A stretch of DNA of 64,000 nt from Antilocapra americana. Lineage: Eukaryota > Chordata > Mammalia > Artiodactyla > Antilocapridae. Made by a program: the position numbers and the translations under genes. Below the pieces are notes generated by a model that had not been told where the DNA came from, made no database searches, and saw only the letters and a list, made by a program, of their open reading frames with translations. Where the stretch lies: the NCBI GenBank assembly GCA_007570785.1, contig ML664174.1, positions 6,585,402 through 6,649,401 of the forward strand, in the 5' to 3' direction. Below, one piece after another: positions 23,251 through 35,199 of the stretch; position 1 is the stretch's first letter; every line of letters begins with the position of its first letter.

Positions 23251-23675
23251 GGGCTGAGGAGGGGATACTGGGCTGCTGGGAGAGTGTTCAAGGTCTGGAG
23301 CCCGAACTCTGAAACGAGCCAGGAAGGCTGCAGACTCTAATCAGGAGCTGGCTACTGAGGGCCCTCTCTGAACCCATCATTTATTCAACACACTCGGACA
23401 CCCCCACATCCCCTCACCTGTTAGTAAGAGCCCAACAGTGAACTACATGCTCTGGATTCCGGAAGAATTAGACCTCATGCAGCTAATTTTCAAATACTTG
23501 AATAAGAATACTTTCTTTGAAACTCTAGAAAAGGTTTTCTCCAGTAGAGGAATGAAACAGAGGATATGAAACAAACAAAACTAAAATTTTAAAGTATTCT
23601 TTTCCATATTATTTAACATACTCCACAAAGAAAGGGTCAAGATTTTAAGTTCAGATTTTTTAAGCTCCCTTTACC

Positions 23676-23765
23676 TTTATAAACTCTCAGAGAGTAGGGA
23701 GAACATCTTGTTAACCATGGTATCCTCAGTTGACTCTCATTAAATGAGAGTCAAATGAATAAACA
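23676..23765 (+). mobile_element. Possible L2 3'-end fragment
   Basis: 'ctcagagagtagggagaaca' followed by 'ccatggtatcctcagttga' fits the L2 3' region. It also holds a near-perfect hairpin: 'gactctcatt', AA, 'atgagagtc'. Confidence 0.35.
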
Positions 23766-24122
23766 CAGAAATAAATCAGCAACATGCAGCATAGGCGCCA
23801 TTTTCCTGAGGTAATTACTCAGGTATTTGACAAGCTCCTTCACAGGATACCTGTTTACTTTCTCCTCTTCTCTCTTCTTGCCCTTTGACTTCTTTTCTCT
23901 CTATCCTTATCTCTTCCTTCCTTCTTTTCTCTCTTATTTTAAATGTGTCTTAGGACTGGCACCAGCTCTTGTCACTGGCTACTACTTTGCTACACTGACT
24001 CCAGTGGCAGCAAAGGAGGACCTGCATTTTCTAATTATAAAGCACCCCCTAGTGGTCTAAGCTCCCTTTATCCAGAGGAACCACATAATAAAAGTGAAAA
24101 CCTGAAAGTTAACCAAGAAATG

Positions 24123-24317
24123 GGTTTCCCAGTGGTTCAGTGGTAAAGAATCTGGTTACCAAGCGGGAGACCGCGTACTGGTTCAGGAAGATCCCCTGAA
24201 GAAGGAAATAGCAACTTACTCCAGTATTCTTGCCAGAGAAATCCCATGGAGAGAGGACCCTGGTAGGCTACAGACCATGGGATTGCAAAAGAGTTGGACA
24301 CTGAGCGACTAAATAAC
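24123..24317 (+). mobile_element. Bov-tA SINE with 12-bp TSD
   Basis: Sense copy with a partly deleted B-box region. 'aaccaagaaatg' (24111-24122) before it and 'aactaagaaatg' (24318-24329) after it form a TSD with one mismatch, so both borders can be placed. Confidence 0.93.
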
Positions 24318-24748
24318 AACTAAGAAATGCCAGTGAGTTGCAGTTCTCCTGTTGTGCCCGTAGGTCTTCTAGCAGCACAAGATACATTAAATCAAGCCTC
24401 CTCTGAGGATTCTGATTTGTCAGGTCAAGGGTGAACTTCAGAGGCTTTCTTGTGCTATTTTGCTTTAACTTTCTACATAATTCTTATGATCACATAAATT
24501 TGAGAGACACTGTCCTAGGAGGAAATAATTAAATCTCTGAGTATGGCAGGCCTGCTCCATGAGATGGAGCTCATGTATTTCCCAGGTCCTTCCTCTTAAT
24601 CTACACCACCAACAACAAAAAGTTTGCTATTTCCACAAACAGTACTGTATCTCCATATCTGTCTTCTTAATTCATACTTCTCTTGGGATGATTTTCTCGC
24701 TTTACTCGTTTGGTAAATATCATTTATAGTACTTCTGACCCTCTATTT

Positions 24749-24966
24749 GGGCTTCCCAGGCGGTGCTAGTGGTAAAGAACCCACTTGCCAATGCAGGAGA
24801 CATAAGAGACATGGGTTCTATCCCTGGGTCAGGAAGATCCTCTGGAGGAGGGCATGGCAACTCACTGCAGTATTCTCGCCTGGAGAATCCAATGGACAGA
24901 GGAGCCTGGTGGGCTACAGTCCATAGGGTCACAAAGAGACACGACTGAAGCGACTTAGCACAACAC
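24749..24966 (+). mobile_element. Bov-tA SINE
   Basis: Full-length sense copy, from 'gggcttcccaggcggtgcta' to 'gactgaagcgacttagcac'. The A box carries an extra base relative to other copies. Confidence 0.93.
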
Positions 24967-25016
24967 AGCAACAACCCTTTATTTTATTACATTTACTTGT
25001 TTACAAATTAATTTCT

Positions 25017-25085
25017 TCTGGACTAAGAATTATCAGAGGGCAGGAATAATGTCCTAACTTGTCCTGTGTTCCCAGATTAACTGAT
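25017..25085 (+). mobile_element. Possible L2 3'-end fragment
   Basis: 'ctaagaattatcagagggca' followed by 'ggaataatgtcctaacttgt' fits the L2 3' end. It is short. Confidence 0.3.
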
Positions 25086-25261
25086 GTTCCCAAGTCATAT
25101 ATTACAGAATGACCATATTTTATAGGAACTTAACTACCATAAAATCTTACATAGCATTAAAACTTTAAAATAATAAACTTCATCTTGATTATCTTTTTCT
25201 GCCCTTGCAATTTTTCTTTATATACTCACTCTATACATTTGTACAGTATATATATTAACAG

Positions 25262-25316
25262 TTGCTATTTAGTTGCTCATTCATGTCTCTTTGCAACCCC
25301 ATGGATTGCAGCACTG
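25262..25316 (-). mobile_element. BovB/Bov-A tail fragment
   Basis: 'gttgctcattcatgtctctt', then 'gcaaccccatggattgcagc', is the antisense BovB/Bov-A tail. Only about 55 bp are left. Confidence 0.7.
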
Positions 25317-26289
25317 AGTGAGAAATTAGATTAGACATATCATTCCATATTTATATGTGAGAAATACTTATGTGACACAAAACTGCTACATTTTCTATTA
25401 CAGCCAAAGAGTACCAAAAACGCAAAGTCTAAGCCAAACAGTAAAATTTGAATTTGCTTGCAATCAATCTCTAACTATAAAATAACTTTATAGTGAAGAA
25501 TTCCACACACAAAAAAGGTCACTTTTATATTGGGAGAACATTACCTTATTAGCAGAAGTCAATGGGTTATAAGTTATCTTGGGAGGATAAAATAAATTAT
25601 TATATAAAAACTTCAGTTGTTTTTTATACCTAAATTAACAACTGAAAGTTTTTTCTCTTGTACTATTCCACACTCATTGTAAAAACAAGACATTCTTACA
25701 AACATATAGTATCATACATACAAAAATAAAAACTGGTAAATGCTTATAAATATACATACATATATTTTAAATTCTTTCAACTAATAATTAGCAATAGTTT
25801 CCCCTGCCCATCCCCTGAAAAAGAAAAAGACTTTCTTTCCTAGACTGGAAATGATTTTTCAGCTAGTCCAACAGTCAGCCTCAAGCTGTTGATCTGACAG
25901 TTCAATTACAGATGCTGAAGGAGCTAAATACTAGACTTCTAAAACTACATTCCAACTATGGGTGGTCTAGGAGAAGGGTACTAAGCTTTCCAAACCTTCA
26001 CAGACTTCAGTAATTACCTACTTCCTTGTGCATATGCCATACCACAGTGTAAGCTGCTTTAAGCTGGGAACAGTTTATCCCCTAGCTCTCTGAAAAAGCT
26101 ATGAATCTCCTTCAGAAAAGTCAAACACATCAAATGTCAGTTCAATCTTCTTCTTAGAGACATGTTCCCTGGGTCTTACATCCCTCTGCCCTAACTGTAT
26201 TTACCTTAACCTCTAGACCTGCTATTCAGTGTTATTCTGGACTTTATTTCATCATCATTCTCGGAATTTCCTTTATGTCTCTCTAGTGT
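25317..26289. other. AT-rich spacer
   Basis: No named repeat or gene is supported. Confidence 0.5.
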
Positions 26290-26880
26290 TATATCCTATT
26301 TTCCTAATAGCTTAGCAAGGAAGGATGTACTAGGAGATAAATTTTCTAAGACCTTGCATGTTGGAAAATATTGTAATTTTATCCTTCTAACTGTTTGGCT
26401 GGACACAGAAATCTATGTTTGATCATTTTCCCTCAGAACCTTAAAGGCATTAATTCATTGTCTACTTACAACCTGTATTACTTTTGAAAAGTCTGACACT
26501 CTGCTAATTTCTAATCCTTTGTTTGTGACTTGCTTCTTCTCTCTGCTGCTCTAAAATGTTCTGGTACTATGTTTCTCCACACCTCACCCTACCCCTTATT
26601 CTTAGTGCTGAGCACTTTCCATTTAGGAATTTTTATCTTTCAGTTCTGGAATTTTTTCTAGTCCTGTTTCACTCATAATTTCCTCTTTTCATTTTCTTTG
26701 GTCTGTCTCTGAGAGTCCCATTAGGAAGAAGTTAGACCTCTTACATGGATTATCTATGACTTTTGCATCCTTCTGACTTTCATTTTCTGAGAGATTTCCT
26801 CAGTCTTCCAAACTATTATTTTTTATTTTGCTATTATATTCAATGAGACCTTTTCCCCTGAATATCCAGTTTTGCAACTT
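26290..26880 (-). mobile_element. Possible old L1M-type relic
   Basis: 'ttggctggacacagaaatct', then 'ttaaaggcattaattcattg', resembles the antisense of old L1M/L1ME sequence. The similarity is diffuse and the edges are unknown. Confidence 0.3.
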
Positions 26881-26885
26881 CTTAT

Positions 26886-28527
26886 GAAATGGCATGGACC
26901 TAACAGAAGCAGAAGATGCTAAGAAGAGGTGGCAAGAACACACAGAAGAACTGTACAAAATAGATTTTCATGATCCAGATAATCACAATGGTGTGATCAC
27001 TCACCTAGAGCCAGACATCCTGGAATGTGAACTCAAGTGGGCCTTAGGAAGCATCACTACAAACAAAGCTAGTGGAAGTGATAGAATCCCAGTTGAGTTA
27101 TTTCAAATCCTGAAAGATGATGCTGTGAAAGTGCTGCACGCAATATGTCAGCAAATTTGGAAAACTCAACAGTAGCCACAGGACTGGAAAATGTCAGTTT
27201 TCATTCCAATCCCAAAGAAAGGCAATGCCAAAGAATGTTCAAACTACCACACAATTGCCCTCATCTCACACACTAGTAAAGTAATGCTCAAAATTCTTCA
27301 AGCCAGGTTTCAGCAATACGTGTACTGTGAACTTCCAGATGTTGAAGCTGGTTTTAGAAAAGGCAGAGGAACCGGATATCAAATTGCCAACATCTGCTGG
27401 ATCATCAAAAAAGCAAGGGAGTTCCAGAAAAACATCTATTTTTGCTTTATTGACTATGCCAAAGCCTTTGACTGCGTGGATCACAATAAACTGTGGAAAA
27501 TTCTGAAAGAGATGGGAATACCAGGCCACATGACCTGCCTCTTAAGAAACTTGTATGCAGGTCAGGAAGCAACAGTTAGAACTGGACATGGAAAAACAGA
27601 CTGGTTTCAAACAAGAAAAGGAATAAGTCAAGGCTGCATATTGTCACCCTGCTTATTTAACTTATATGCAAGTACATCATGAGAAATCCTGGGCTGGAAG
27701 AAGCACAAGTTGGAATCAAGACTGCAGGGAGAAATATCAATAACCTCTGATATGCAGATGATACCACTCCTTTGGCAGAAAGTGAAGAACTAAAGAGCCT
27801 CTTGATGAAAGTGAAAGAGGAGAGTGAAACAGTTGGCTTAAAGCTCAACATTCAGAAAACTAAGATCATGGCATCTGGTCCCATTCCTTCATGGGAAATA
27901 GATGGGAAAACAGTGGAAACAGAGGCTGACTCCATTTTGGGAGGGCTCCAAAATCACTGCAGGTGGTGATCGCATCCATGAAATCAAGACACTTACTCCT
28001 TGGAAAGAAAGTTATGACCAACCTAGACAGCATATTAAAAAGCAGAGACATTACTTTGTCAAAAAAGGTCCTTCTAGTCAAGGCTATGGTTTTTCCAGTA
28101 GTCATGTATGGATGTGAGAGATTGATGGTGCAGAAAGCTGAGTGCCGAAGAAATTACGCTTTTGAACTGTGGTGTTGGAGAAGACTCTTGAGAGTCCCTT
28201 GGACTGCAAGGAGATCCAACCAGTCCATCCTAAAGGAGACCAGTCCTGGGTGTTCATTGGAAGGACTGATGTTGAAGCAGAAACTTCAATATTTGGCCAC
28301 CTGATGCGAAGAGCTAACTCATTTGGAAAGACCCTGATGCTGGGAAAGATTGAGGGCAAGAGAAGAAGAGGACGGCAGGATGAGATGGTTGGATGGGATC
28401 ACTGACTCAATGGACATGAGTTTGGATAAACTCTGGGAATTGGTGACGGACACGGAGGCCTGGCGTGCTGCAGTTCATGGGTCGCAAAGAGTCAGACACA
28501 ACTGAGTGACTGAACTGAACTGATTCT
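26886..28527 (+). mobile_element. BovB, 5'-truncated, about 1.6 kb, RT largely readable
   Basis: Sense copy starting in the linker before RT and ending in the canonical tail ('agagtcagacacaactgag', then 'tgactgaactgaactga'). It holds the whole RT core and the C-terminal region. Lesions seen by comparison with the other copies are a nonsense change at 27173-27175, a one-base loss near 27668, a nonsense codon just before YADD at about 27748, and later frame breaks. Confidence 0.95.
26894..27682 (+). pseudogene. BovB RT fingers/palm with one internal stop
   Basis: The two open blocks 26894-27175 and 27191-27682 are in the same frame. They are separated only by TAG at 27173-27175, where the related copies have the Trp of WPQDWK, so TGG to TAG is the simple reading. 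The second block (numbered from 27191) has the palm motif FIDYAKAFD at residues 86-94 with the catalytic Asp at 88, and GISQGCILSP at 144-153. A one-base deletion then ends the frame at LYASTS. YADD is still encoded at about 27751 but follows a TGA. Confidence 0.9.
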
Positions 28528-28644
28528 TGTTTCATGTAGCGATATATTCTCTGATTTCATACAGATAATTATGTCAGGCACTGTGCTAAGTGATTCATAT
28601 TCACCATACTGAATCACCACAAGCAACCTGTGGGTATATGTTCT

Positions 28645-29345
28645 TATGCCTATGTGGATGCCTAACAGACATCTAAAACTCAATATATATATATTTTATA
28701 CATACATATATATATAATATATATATACACAGAACTGAACTCCTGATCTTTTCCCTGAAACTCACTCTACCAAGTCTTCCTCTTGTCAGTTAACAATGCC
28801 TCCATCCTATTCTTCAGGTCAAAAGCCTAGGCTCCTCTTTTTGTCTCACATAACATATCTAAACCATCAGAAAACTCTGTTGGCTAAGCCTACAAAATGT
28901 ACACAGAATTCAGCCATTCTCACCACCTTCAGCGCTACTACTACGTCACCATCAGCCTAGGTTACAATGAAAGCCTCCTAACAATTCTCTCTGCTTTTTT
29001 TTTTTAATCCCCAACAATCTGTTCTCAAGGCAGAGAGAATCTGTTAAAACTTCACTGAAAACTTCATTCAAACACCACCTTCTCGGTGATGCCAACCCTG
29101 ATTACCCTACTTGTGCACCCACTCTCTTCCCTAACCCATTTCTCCACGATCCTGCTCTTCTCTTTCTTTTCTTATACCAATTATGATTTTTGAACACACA
29201 ACTTCTCCTTCTTGCTTCTCCCCACAACTAGGACATAAGCCTCAGAAAGGAAGAGACCTTTATTGTTTTGTTTATTGATGCATCCCCAACACATGGAAGA
29301 GTAGTTAATAACAAACGTGTTGGATGAATAAATGAATAACTTTCA
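28645..29345 (+). mobile_element. L2 LINE, ORF end and 3' end
   Basis: Ordered L2 blocks: 'gcctaacagacatctaaaac', 'gaactgaactcctgatcttt', 'gttaacaatgcctccatcct', 'gaaaactctgttggctaagc', 'gtgatgccaaccctgattac' and 'gttggatgaataaatgaata'. It is the clearest L2 in the window. A TA-rich microsatellite sits inside it. Confidence 0.7.
28682..28732. repeat. TA-rich simple repeat inside L2
   Basis: Interrupted TA and CATA units over about 50 bp. Confidence 0.85.
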
Positions 29346-30845
29346 TATATAAGACAAGTGAGGCCTACAACGATCAACTTGCCTAAGGATACACATCCAA
29401 ACCATGAAAAATCAGGTTAAAATCCATGCTGGCCTGGTGCCAAAGTCCACAAGTTTAAGTTAGACTGCCTCCTGTCCATGTCTATGATTAAAATGAGTAA
29501 ATCTTTGGAATACAGATTGGAAAATCCTGGATACAGTCATAGTATGTACTGCAAAGGCATGCCTTGCTAATAAGTACAAGTGGGAGGAAGCAGTACCTAT
29601 CCTGCTAGGGGTCAGAGATTCCTACTAAGGTGTTTCTCTGGCAGCCTTGTTCCCATCTATGTTACTGAAGGAGTAAAGAAATTTTCCAGTCTTAATCTAC
29701 TGGCTTTATTGAGTTAAATGCCATCACCACTGCAGCCTCACATATTTGCATAAATACTCTCCCTCAGAATTTAAACAAAGAGTTATATACTTTCCTTTGT
29801 TAGAAATGTAAGAAAAAAAACTTGCAAAGCCTGGAAGTTTTTGGCTGCTTCCACTATTCCTATTCAAACATCTGAAATGCATAGTCTCCATAAATAAGAG
29901 GAAAACAAGCCTCAGGCTCCAAAAGGAAATATTACTTTTTTGTATTGGCAGCTCTAGAAAGGAAAGATAGAGACTCATACATGTTGTTACTTTAGATGAC
30001 AAAAAGAACCAATACTGTGGTACAAGTATGCTATATGATAAATATTCTCTGTGTTATGTAAGAATGACACATTTCATCCCCTCAAGTCAAGAGGAAAGCT
30101 GGGAGGAAGCCTTCTATTCATCTCTGGCGTAGATCTGGGAAGCAGGACTAAAGCTGCAGGAAAAAAGAACCGTGATGCTTATTTTCACATTCACTACGTA
30201 CCTGATGTCATTTCCCTCCAGCAAGGGTGAAAGAATCCAATAAAGCTAGAGAAATCAGTTCTGGGGGGAAAACAGTAAGCTATCGCCAAAGTAAGGAGGA
30301 GGCAAGCAGTGAGGAGTCTATATCCAAAGAATTCATTCAGGCATTTTTCCTTTCTCCAAATTACCACAACTTTTTCATTCACTACTAAACTCAAGTCCAT
30401 CCAATAAACTTTACTCAATTATTGCAGCAAACAGCTGCTGCTTTCTTGCCTGACTGGCACCTAATCCTCCCTTCTTCTGCTACAATAAATACACCCCATT
30501 TCTTTTGGAAAACTAACCCTCCAGTCTTGCAGATCATGTGTTTTGGGGAGGAACCTGCGTCCCCATCAGAAGGAGTGGAATGTGCCACTGGGGTCCAGCA
30601 GGAACCACAAACCCTGCTGCTGCTGTGGGCATATGATGGGACTAGTCTAGCCAGAAGGAACTCCAAGGACTTGTACAGGAACTACAAAGAGGTGAAGACA
30701 TAAATCTTAATCTCTTCTGCCAAAAGCAGACCCTGAGATGAAGGTAACACTAACAAAAGTAGACCAGAAAGATCAAGAGAAAGAAGACTGAGTTCTGATA
30801 AAATCATTTGAGCCTTTGGGTTAAACCTCACTTGAAGCTAGACAA
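29346..30845. other. Unassigned spacer
   Basis: No named repeat is supported. The largest open frames (29724-30002 minus, 30415-30666 minus, 30422-30703 plus) overlap on opposite strands and show no domain. Confidence 0.5.
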
Positions 30846-30900
30846 CATGTATGTGTGTGTGCGCACTGTAAATATATGTGTGTGTGCATATATATATATT
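30846..30900. repeat. (TG)n/(TA)n compound microsatellite
   Basis: Two TG runs are separated by 'cgcactgtaaatata' and followed by a TA run. Confidence 0.9.
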
Positions 30901-32169
30901 CTAATATAAGGCATTCAATAAACATTACCAATTGCCTTAAGGAGTGATCTGGAAAAACCAGAAGTTCAAAAACAAGGCAAAGCTCAATTTTCAGGGTTAC
31001 AGTCATATAAGAATTTTATTCACTCAAGCTACAAGCAAAGTCCAAGAATATAATAGAGGCAGAGTGATAACAATATTTCTAGAATTGTTTCTACTATCTC
31101 AATGTGCAGACATTTAGTCTTCGATTATTTAACCAAGTGAATAGTGAGATGTGTTGTTATTAAAAACGGCATTCTCTTTCCCACTGAGCAGTTTTACTGA
31201 TCATTCCAAAGCCTTTTCCTTTCTCACTTGCTTCCTTCTTCTGTCCTTTTTAACTTCATTTCCTCTCTCTATTTAGATCTTCCCAGCACTAAGTTAGAAA
31301 TTCTAGCAAAATTAAAGCATCATTCATTAACTTCATAAAATAATACATATCTCAGCCCTAAGGCCAACATCTTACTTAATAAATACTAGAGATGCAACAT
31401 GATCAAATGCAAGGCAAGGATATCCGCTATCTCCACTACTATTCAACACTGGACTGAAAGTATTAGCCAATGAAATGGGCAAGAAACTTATAAATTGGAA
31501 AAAAATAAAAGTAAACAACTATTTTTAAATGACAGAGGAGGGTACATGGAAAATCTTAGTGAATCAATAAAAATAAACTAATTAAAACAATAAAAGAATT
31601 TAATAAGGTATCAAGATATAAAATTAAAATATAGAAAACAATAGCCTTCATATACAAGCATACTAAATAGTTAAAGGATATGGTGGACAAGAAAATTCTA
31701 CTTAATATAACAACAAATAAGATAAAATGCTTAGGAACAAATTAATAAGAAATGTACAAAATTTATATGACAGAAACTTTAAGACACTTGAAAGTTACAA
31801 AAATAGACCTGAACATATGAAAAGATATCTGGTATTCTTAGACAGGATAACTAAGCATCATAAAATTTTAAGTTCTCCTTGAATTAACTTCTAAATTTAA
31901 TACAATCCTAATAAAAATACTAATAACCTTTCTTGGGGAGCCAGACAACTTAGAAAAATAAACAAAATATCCAGGAAAACATTGAAAAAGAAAAGCTATA
32001 AGAGGGAACCAGCCCTAACAAAATTAGAACATAAAATATCTATAATTAAAACATGAGGTATCAGCACACAAATAGACTATGAAAGAGACTTCAAAATCAG
32101 AGTGAAATGCATATAGAAACTTAGTAATAATAAAGGTGGTATCTCAAATCACTACAACAATGGTGAATT

Positions 32170-32216
32170 TTAGAAAGAAAAAAAGAAAAGAGAGGAAGAA
32201 AGGAAGAAAGGAAAAT
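32170..32216. repeat. Purine-rich (GGAA/GAAA) tract
   Basis: About 45 bp of nearly pure A and G on the plus strand, with 'aggaagaaaggaagaaagg' at its core. Confidence 0.85.
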
Positions 32217-32339
32217 GGTGGAAAAACTGTTTAGATTTGGAAAAAGATAAAACTAGATCCCTACAACAAATCATTCACACAAATCCCAAAAGATAAGAGA
32301 TTAAAAAGACAATAAATAATTTTTTTTTAAAAAAGTAAA

Positions 32340-33050
32340 AAATGAAACTAGAGTCAATTCTTGGTATTCATGGAATTCATGGCAATGTTCTACAAAATCT
32401 CTGCAAACATTGAATTCACAAATACTGAATGATTATTCCTAGGGCAAAGGGTTAGGTTCCTGCAAGCCTCTGGTAATAATTTCATCAACTGATCAACACA
32501 TAACTTATTTTATGTTTTTTTGTTCAGAGACACCTTATTTAATATATGTTGTTTAGTCATAAACATTGAATACACTACCACGGCACTATAACTCATACCT
32601 AAATGAAGCTTATCTAATACATGTATTTTCTCCCCAAGGGACATCACAGTATTCATGTGCTTAAGACCTGAAGTGCTATAGACACAAATTCAGCACCATG
32701 CTTTGGGGTCAAACAGTAAAATCACCAACAAAAAGCACAAAAATATGAAAAGGACACTGTTTACAATACAAGAGCTGAAAGAAGGCACAGCATCACCTTG
32801 TACGAGCTCAGCTGGGATCGTGATCACTGGTTGACTTGAATTTTTGCTAGTTTGCAAATATCTGTAAATGACTACAAGAGCACCAAGAGTATTAACTTGG
32901 GGTTACAAATACATTGCAGTACAAATACAGATCACGCAATGAAGATCACCTATACGTACATACTTCAAGAAAATACAAGTGGCTTCCCCTCTAACCTCAG
33001 CATAGGAAATAGCTTTCTAACTATGACTTAAATTCTAGATACATTTGAAA
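32340..33050. other. Unassigned insert inside the L1 relic
   Basis: About 700 bp that does not read as L1 and lies between two L1 ORF2 parts. The ends ('cttggtattcatggaattca' and, on the minus strand, 'ctcttggtgctcttgtagtc') are weakly similar, which could be decayed terminal inverted repeats. No transposase is readable. A mariner/Tigger-type fossil is possible but not shown. Confidence 0.35.
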
Positions 33051-33366
33051 GAAAATATGTTTGACTACATAAAAATAAAAAACTTAAGCATGGCAAAAAA
33101 ATATACAAAAGTCAAAAGAAAACAAATGGAGAAAGTATATGTGAAATATGTCACAGATAAAGGGCTAATAATCATTAACAAAATTTTAATATCTTGAGAA
33201 TTAAAGGGAAAAAGTCCAAAAGCCCCAAATAAATACATGAAAAAAATCACTAATTTACACAAAAAGATATAAAAATGGTCTTTAAACCTAAAAAAAGATG
33301 TTCACCTTTTCTCATAATAATAGTTATGGTTTACAGACAATTGAATTTTTAAAAATACATGAACTC

Positions 33367-33512
33367 GGGGACTTCCCTGGTGGTCCAGTGGCTAAGACTC
33401 TGAGCTCCCAATGCAGGGGAGCCAGGTTTGATCCCTGGTCAGGGAACTAGACCCCACATGCCCCAACTAAGACCCAACGCAGCCAAATAAATAAATAAAA
33501 ATAACTGAAAAA
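33367..33512 (+). mobile_element. CHR SINE with perfect 16-bp TSD
   Basis: Sense copy with head 'ggggacttccctggtggtcc', B-box region 'aggtttgatccctggtcagg', body 'catgccccaactaagaccc' and an A-rich tail. The direct repeat AAAAATACATGAACTC is at 33351-33366 and 33513-33528; its first As may belong to the tail. It splits the L1 relic. Confidence 0.96.
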
Positions 33513-33589
33513 AAAAATACATGAACTCATGCTTATAAAAATAAGCAGGTAAATAAACAGAAAAAAAGAAAACCTCTTCCTTCCAGAAG

Positions 33590-34110
33590 AAAGTCCATTA
33601 ACAAATGTAAATAAAATGATAATATTAGAAAATTACCATTTCACAACCATCATAGTGGTAACTGATTCAGGCAAGAAGCATCAGTGGGTGCTAAAATAGT
33701 GAAAGTTTGAGGGGTAACAGAATATATTTACAGCCTCAAAGCTATCCCTTCATAACAACACTTAAATTTCAAAGGGGAAAACAGTAACTTTATAGTAGGA
33801 AACCCAAAAGATACTTCCTAAACAAGATGATTAAAGTTAATAACAATAGCAATGGGACAAATCAATATCATTTACTTTCTGTTGTGATACACAGAATACA
33901 CATCACTTCTGTGGTATTCTTGTCAGAAAGAGTATTTTTTTTGCTTTAATTAATTTTTTATTGAAGGATAATTGCTTTACAGAAATTTGCTGTTTTCTGT
34001 CAAACCTCAGCATGAATCAGCCATAGGTATACATATATCCCCTCCCAGAAAGAGTATTTCTTACATCTAAACATGTGAAAACTCAGACTGAAGGACATTC
34101 TACTATTTAG
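33590..34110 (+). other. Unassigned old repeat-like sequence, split by an L1 end
   Basis: 'aaccatcatagtggtaactg', 'cagcctcaaagctatccc' and later 'ctgtggtattcttgtcag', then 'ctgaaggacattctactat', look like phrases of a dispersed mammalian repeat, but I cannot name it. Confidence 0.35.
33938..34045 (-). mobile_element. Very short L1_BT 3' end with 14-bp TSD
   Basis: An antisense L1 tail ('ttattgaaggataattgctt', 'ctgtcaaacctcagcatgaa', 'ggtatacatatatcccctc') of only 108 bp. CAGAAAGAGTATTT occurs at 33924-33937 and at 34046-34059, bounding the insertion exactly. Confidence 0.95.
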
Positions 34111-34756
34111 GTGCATACTTAGTAAAGAGACATGCATACTTAGCGAGGCACCACACAAATATACATAAAGGAACAAAACATACATAATCAATCATATTTA
34201 ACCTTTCATTCAAAACTTATCTGTCAATGATTGTGGTTTAAATCAATTACTTGGCGGGGGGGTCACAAAATGATGAGCTTCTATTTCTATCATCTTTTTT
34301 CCTTATTTATTAGATGGAATTCTTCTGTAAAGGGCTACTTGACCTTCCTGAAGTATAAGCTAATCCAGAAGATTAGCTATACAAATCTTAATTAGTATTA
34401 AGTGTGAATTAATTAAATGCTGAATTTATTCCTTTAAACGGCCAATTTTCATACTAGAAATAGTGCCCTAGTTTCTCCAGTGGTCTCAGTCATTATGATA
34501 TACATAATTTTATGTTAAATGTGTTTCAATCAATTGTGTAGGGGATTTGTTCTGTTTTGTTTTTGAGACTCAAATCTTCTCTGTGGCTAGTAGCAACCAC
34601 CAATGCATCTGAAGTTCAGTTTTATATACAAAGAATCTGAAGAGTTTATGAGACATCCAAGAAGACAGACCTACCTGGCAATTTGATTGGTTCTGAAACA
34701 GAAGACAAAAAACAAACAAAAATACTGAAGCAGTACAATTCTTATTCCTAACTGCA
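34111..34756. other. Unassigned spacer
   Basis: No named repeat or gene. A G7 run is present near 34255. Confidence 0.45.
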
Positions 34757-35113
34757 GTTTTGGAGAAGACTCTTGAGAGTCTCCCAGACTGCAAGGATAG
34801 CAAACCAGTCAATCCTGAAGGAAATCAATCCTGAATATTCATTGGAAGGACTGATGCTGAAGCTCTAATACTTTGGCCACCTGATGGGAAGTGCCGACTC
34901 ACTGGAAAAGATCCTGATGCTGGGCAAGATTGAAGGCAGGAGGAGAAGGGGACGACAGAGGATGAGATGGCTCGATGGCATCAATGACTCAATGGACCTG
35001 AGTTTGAGCAAGCTCCAGGAGATGGTGAAGGACAGGGAAGCCTGGCATGCTGCAGTCCATGGCATGCTGCAGTCCACAGGGTAACAAAGAGTCAGACACG
35101 ACTGAGCCACTGA
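34757..35113 (+). mobile_element. BovB 3' end, about 360 bp
   Basis: Sense copy from 'ggagaagactcttgagagtc' to 'acgactgagccactgaacaa'. A 66-codon open frame at 34884-35084 encodes the BovB C-terminus ([20 protein letters not shown]). A 17-bp tandem duplication at 35044-35077 shifts the final codons. Confidence 0.93.
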
Positions 35114-35199
35114 ACAATATCAACAACAAGGCATCATAACCACCTTACAGATGTGCCTGAGAAGATTTTTCAATAGAAGTTAAGATTTTAAAATTAATA

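Larger units (their letters stand above)
31345..33350 (+). mobile_element. Old L1 ORF2 relic, interrupted
   Basis: From 'aatgcaaggcaaggatatcc' (the R-Q/G-x-P-L-S-P-L-L-F palm block region) through thumb-like sequence to about 32330, then again from 33055 ('gactacataaaaataaaaaa', 'ggcaaaaaaatatacaaaag', 'cacagataaagggctaataa') to the CHR insertion. All frames are closed by many stops. A 32340-33050 stretch of other sequence separates the two parts. Confidence 0.75.

Noticed and set aside
30415..30703. Overlapping frames on both strands as a small gene
   Set aside because: Both strands are open over the same DNA, no domain is recognisable, and there is no coding-like conservation evidence available.
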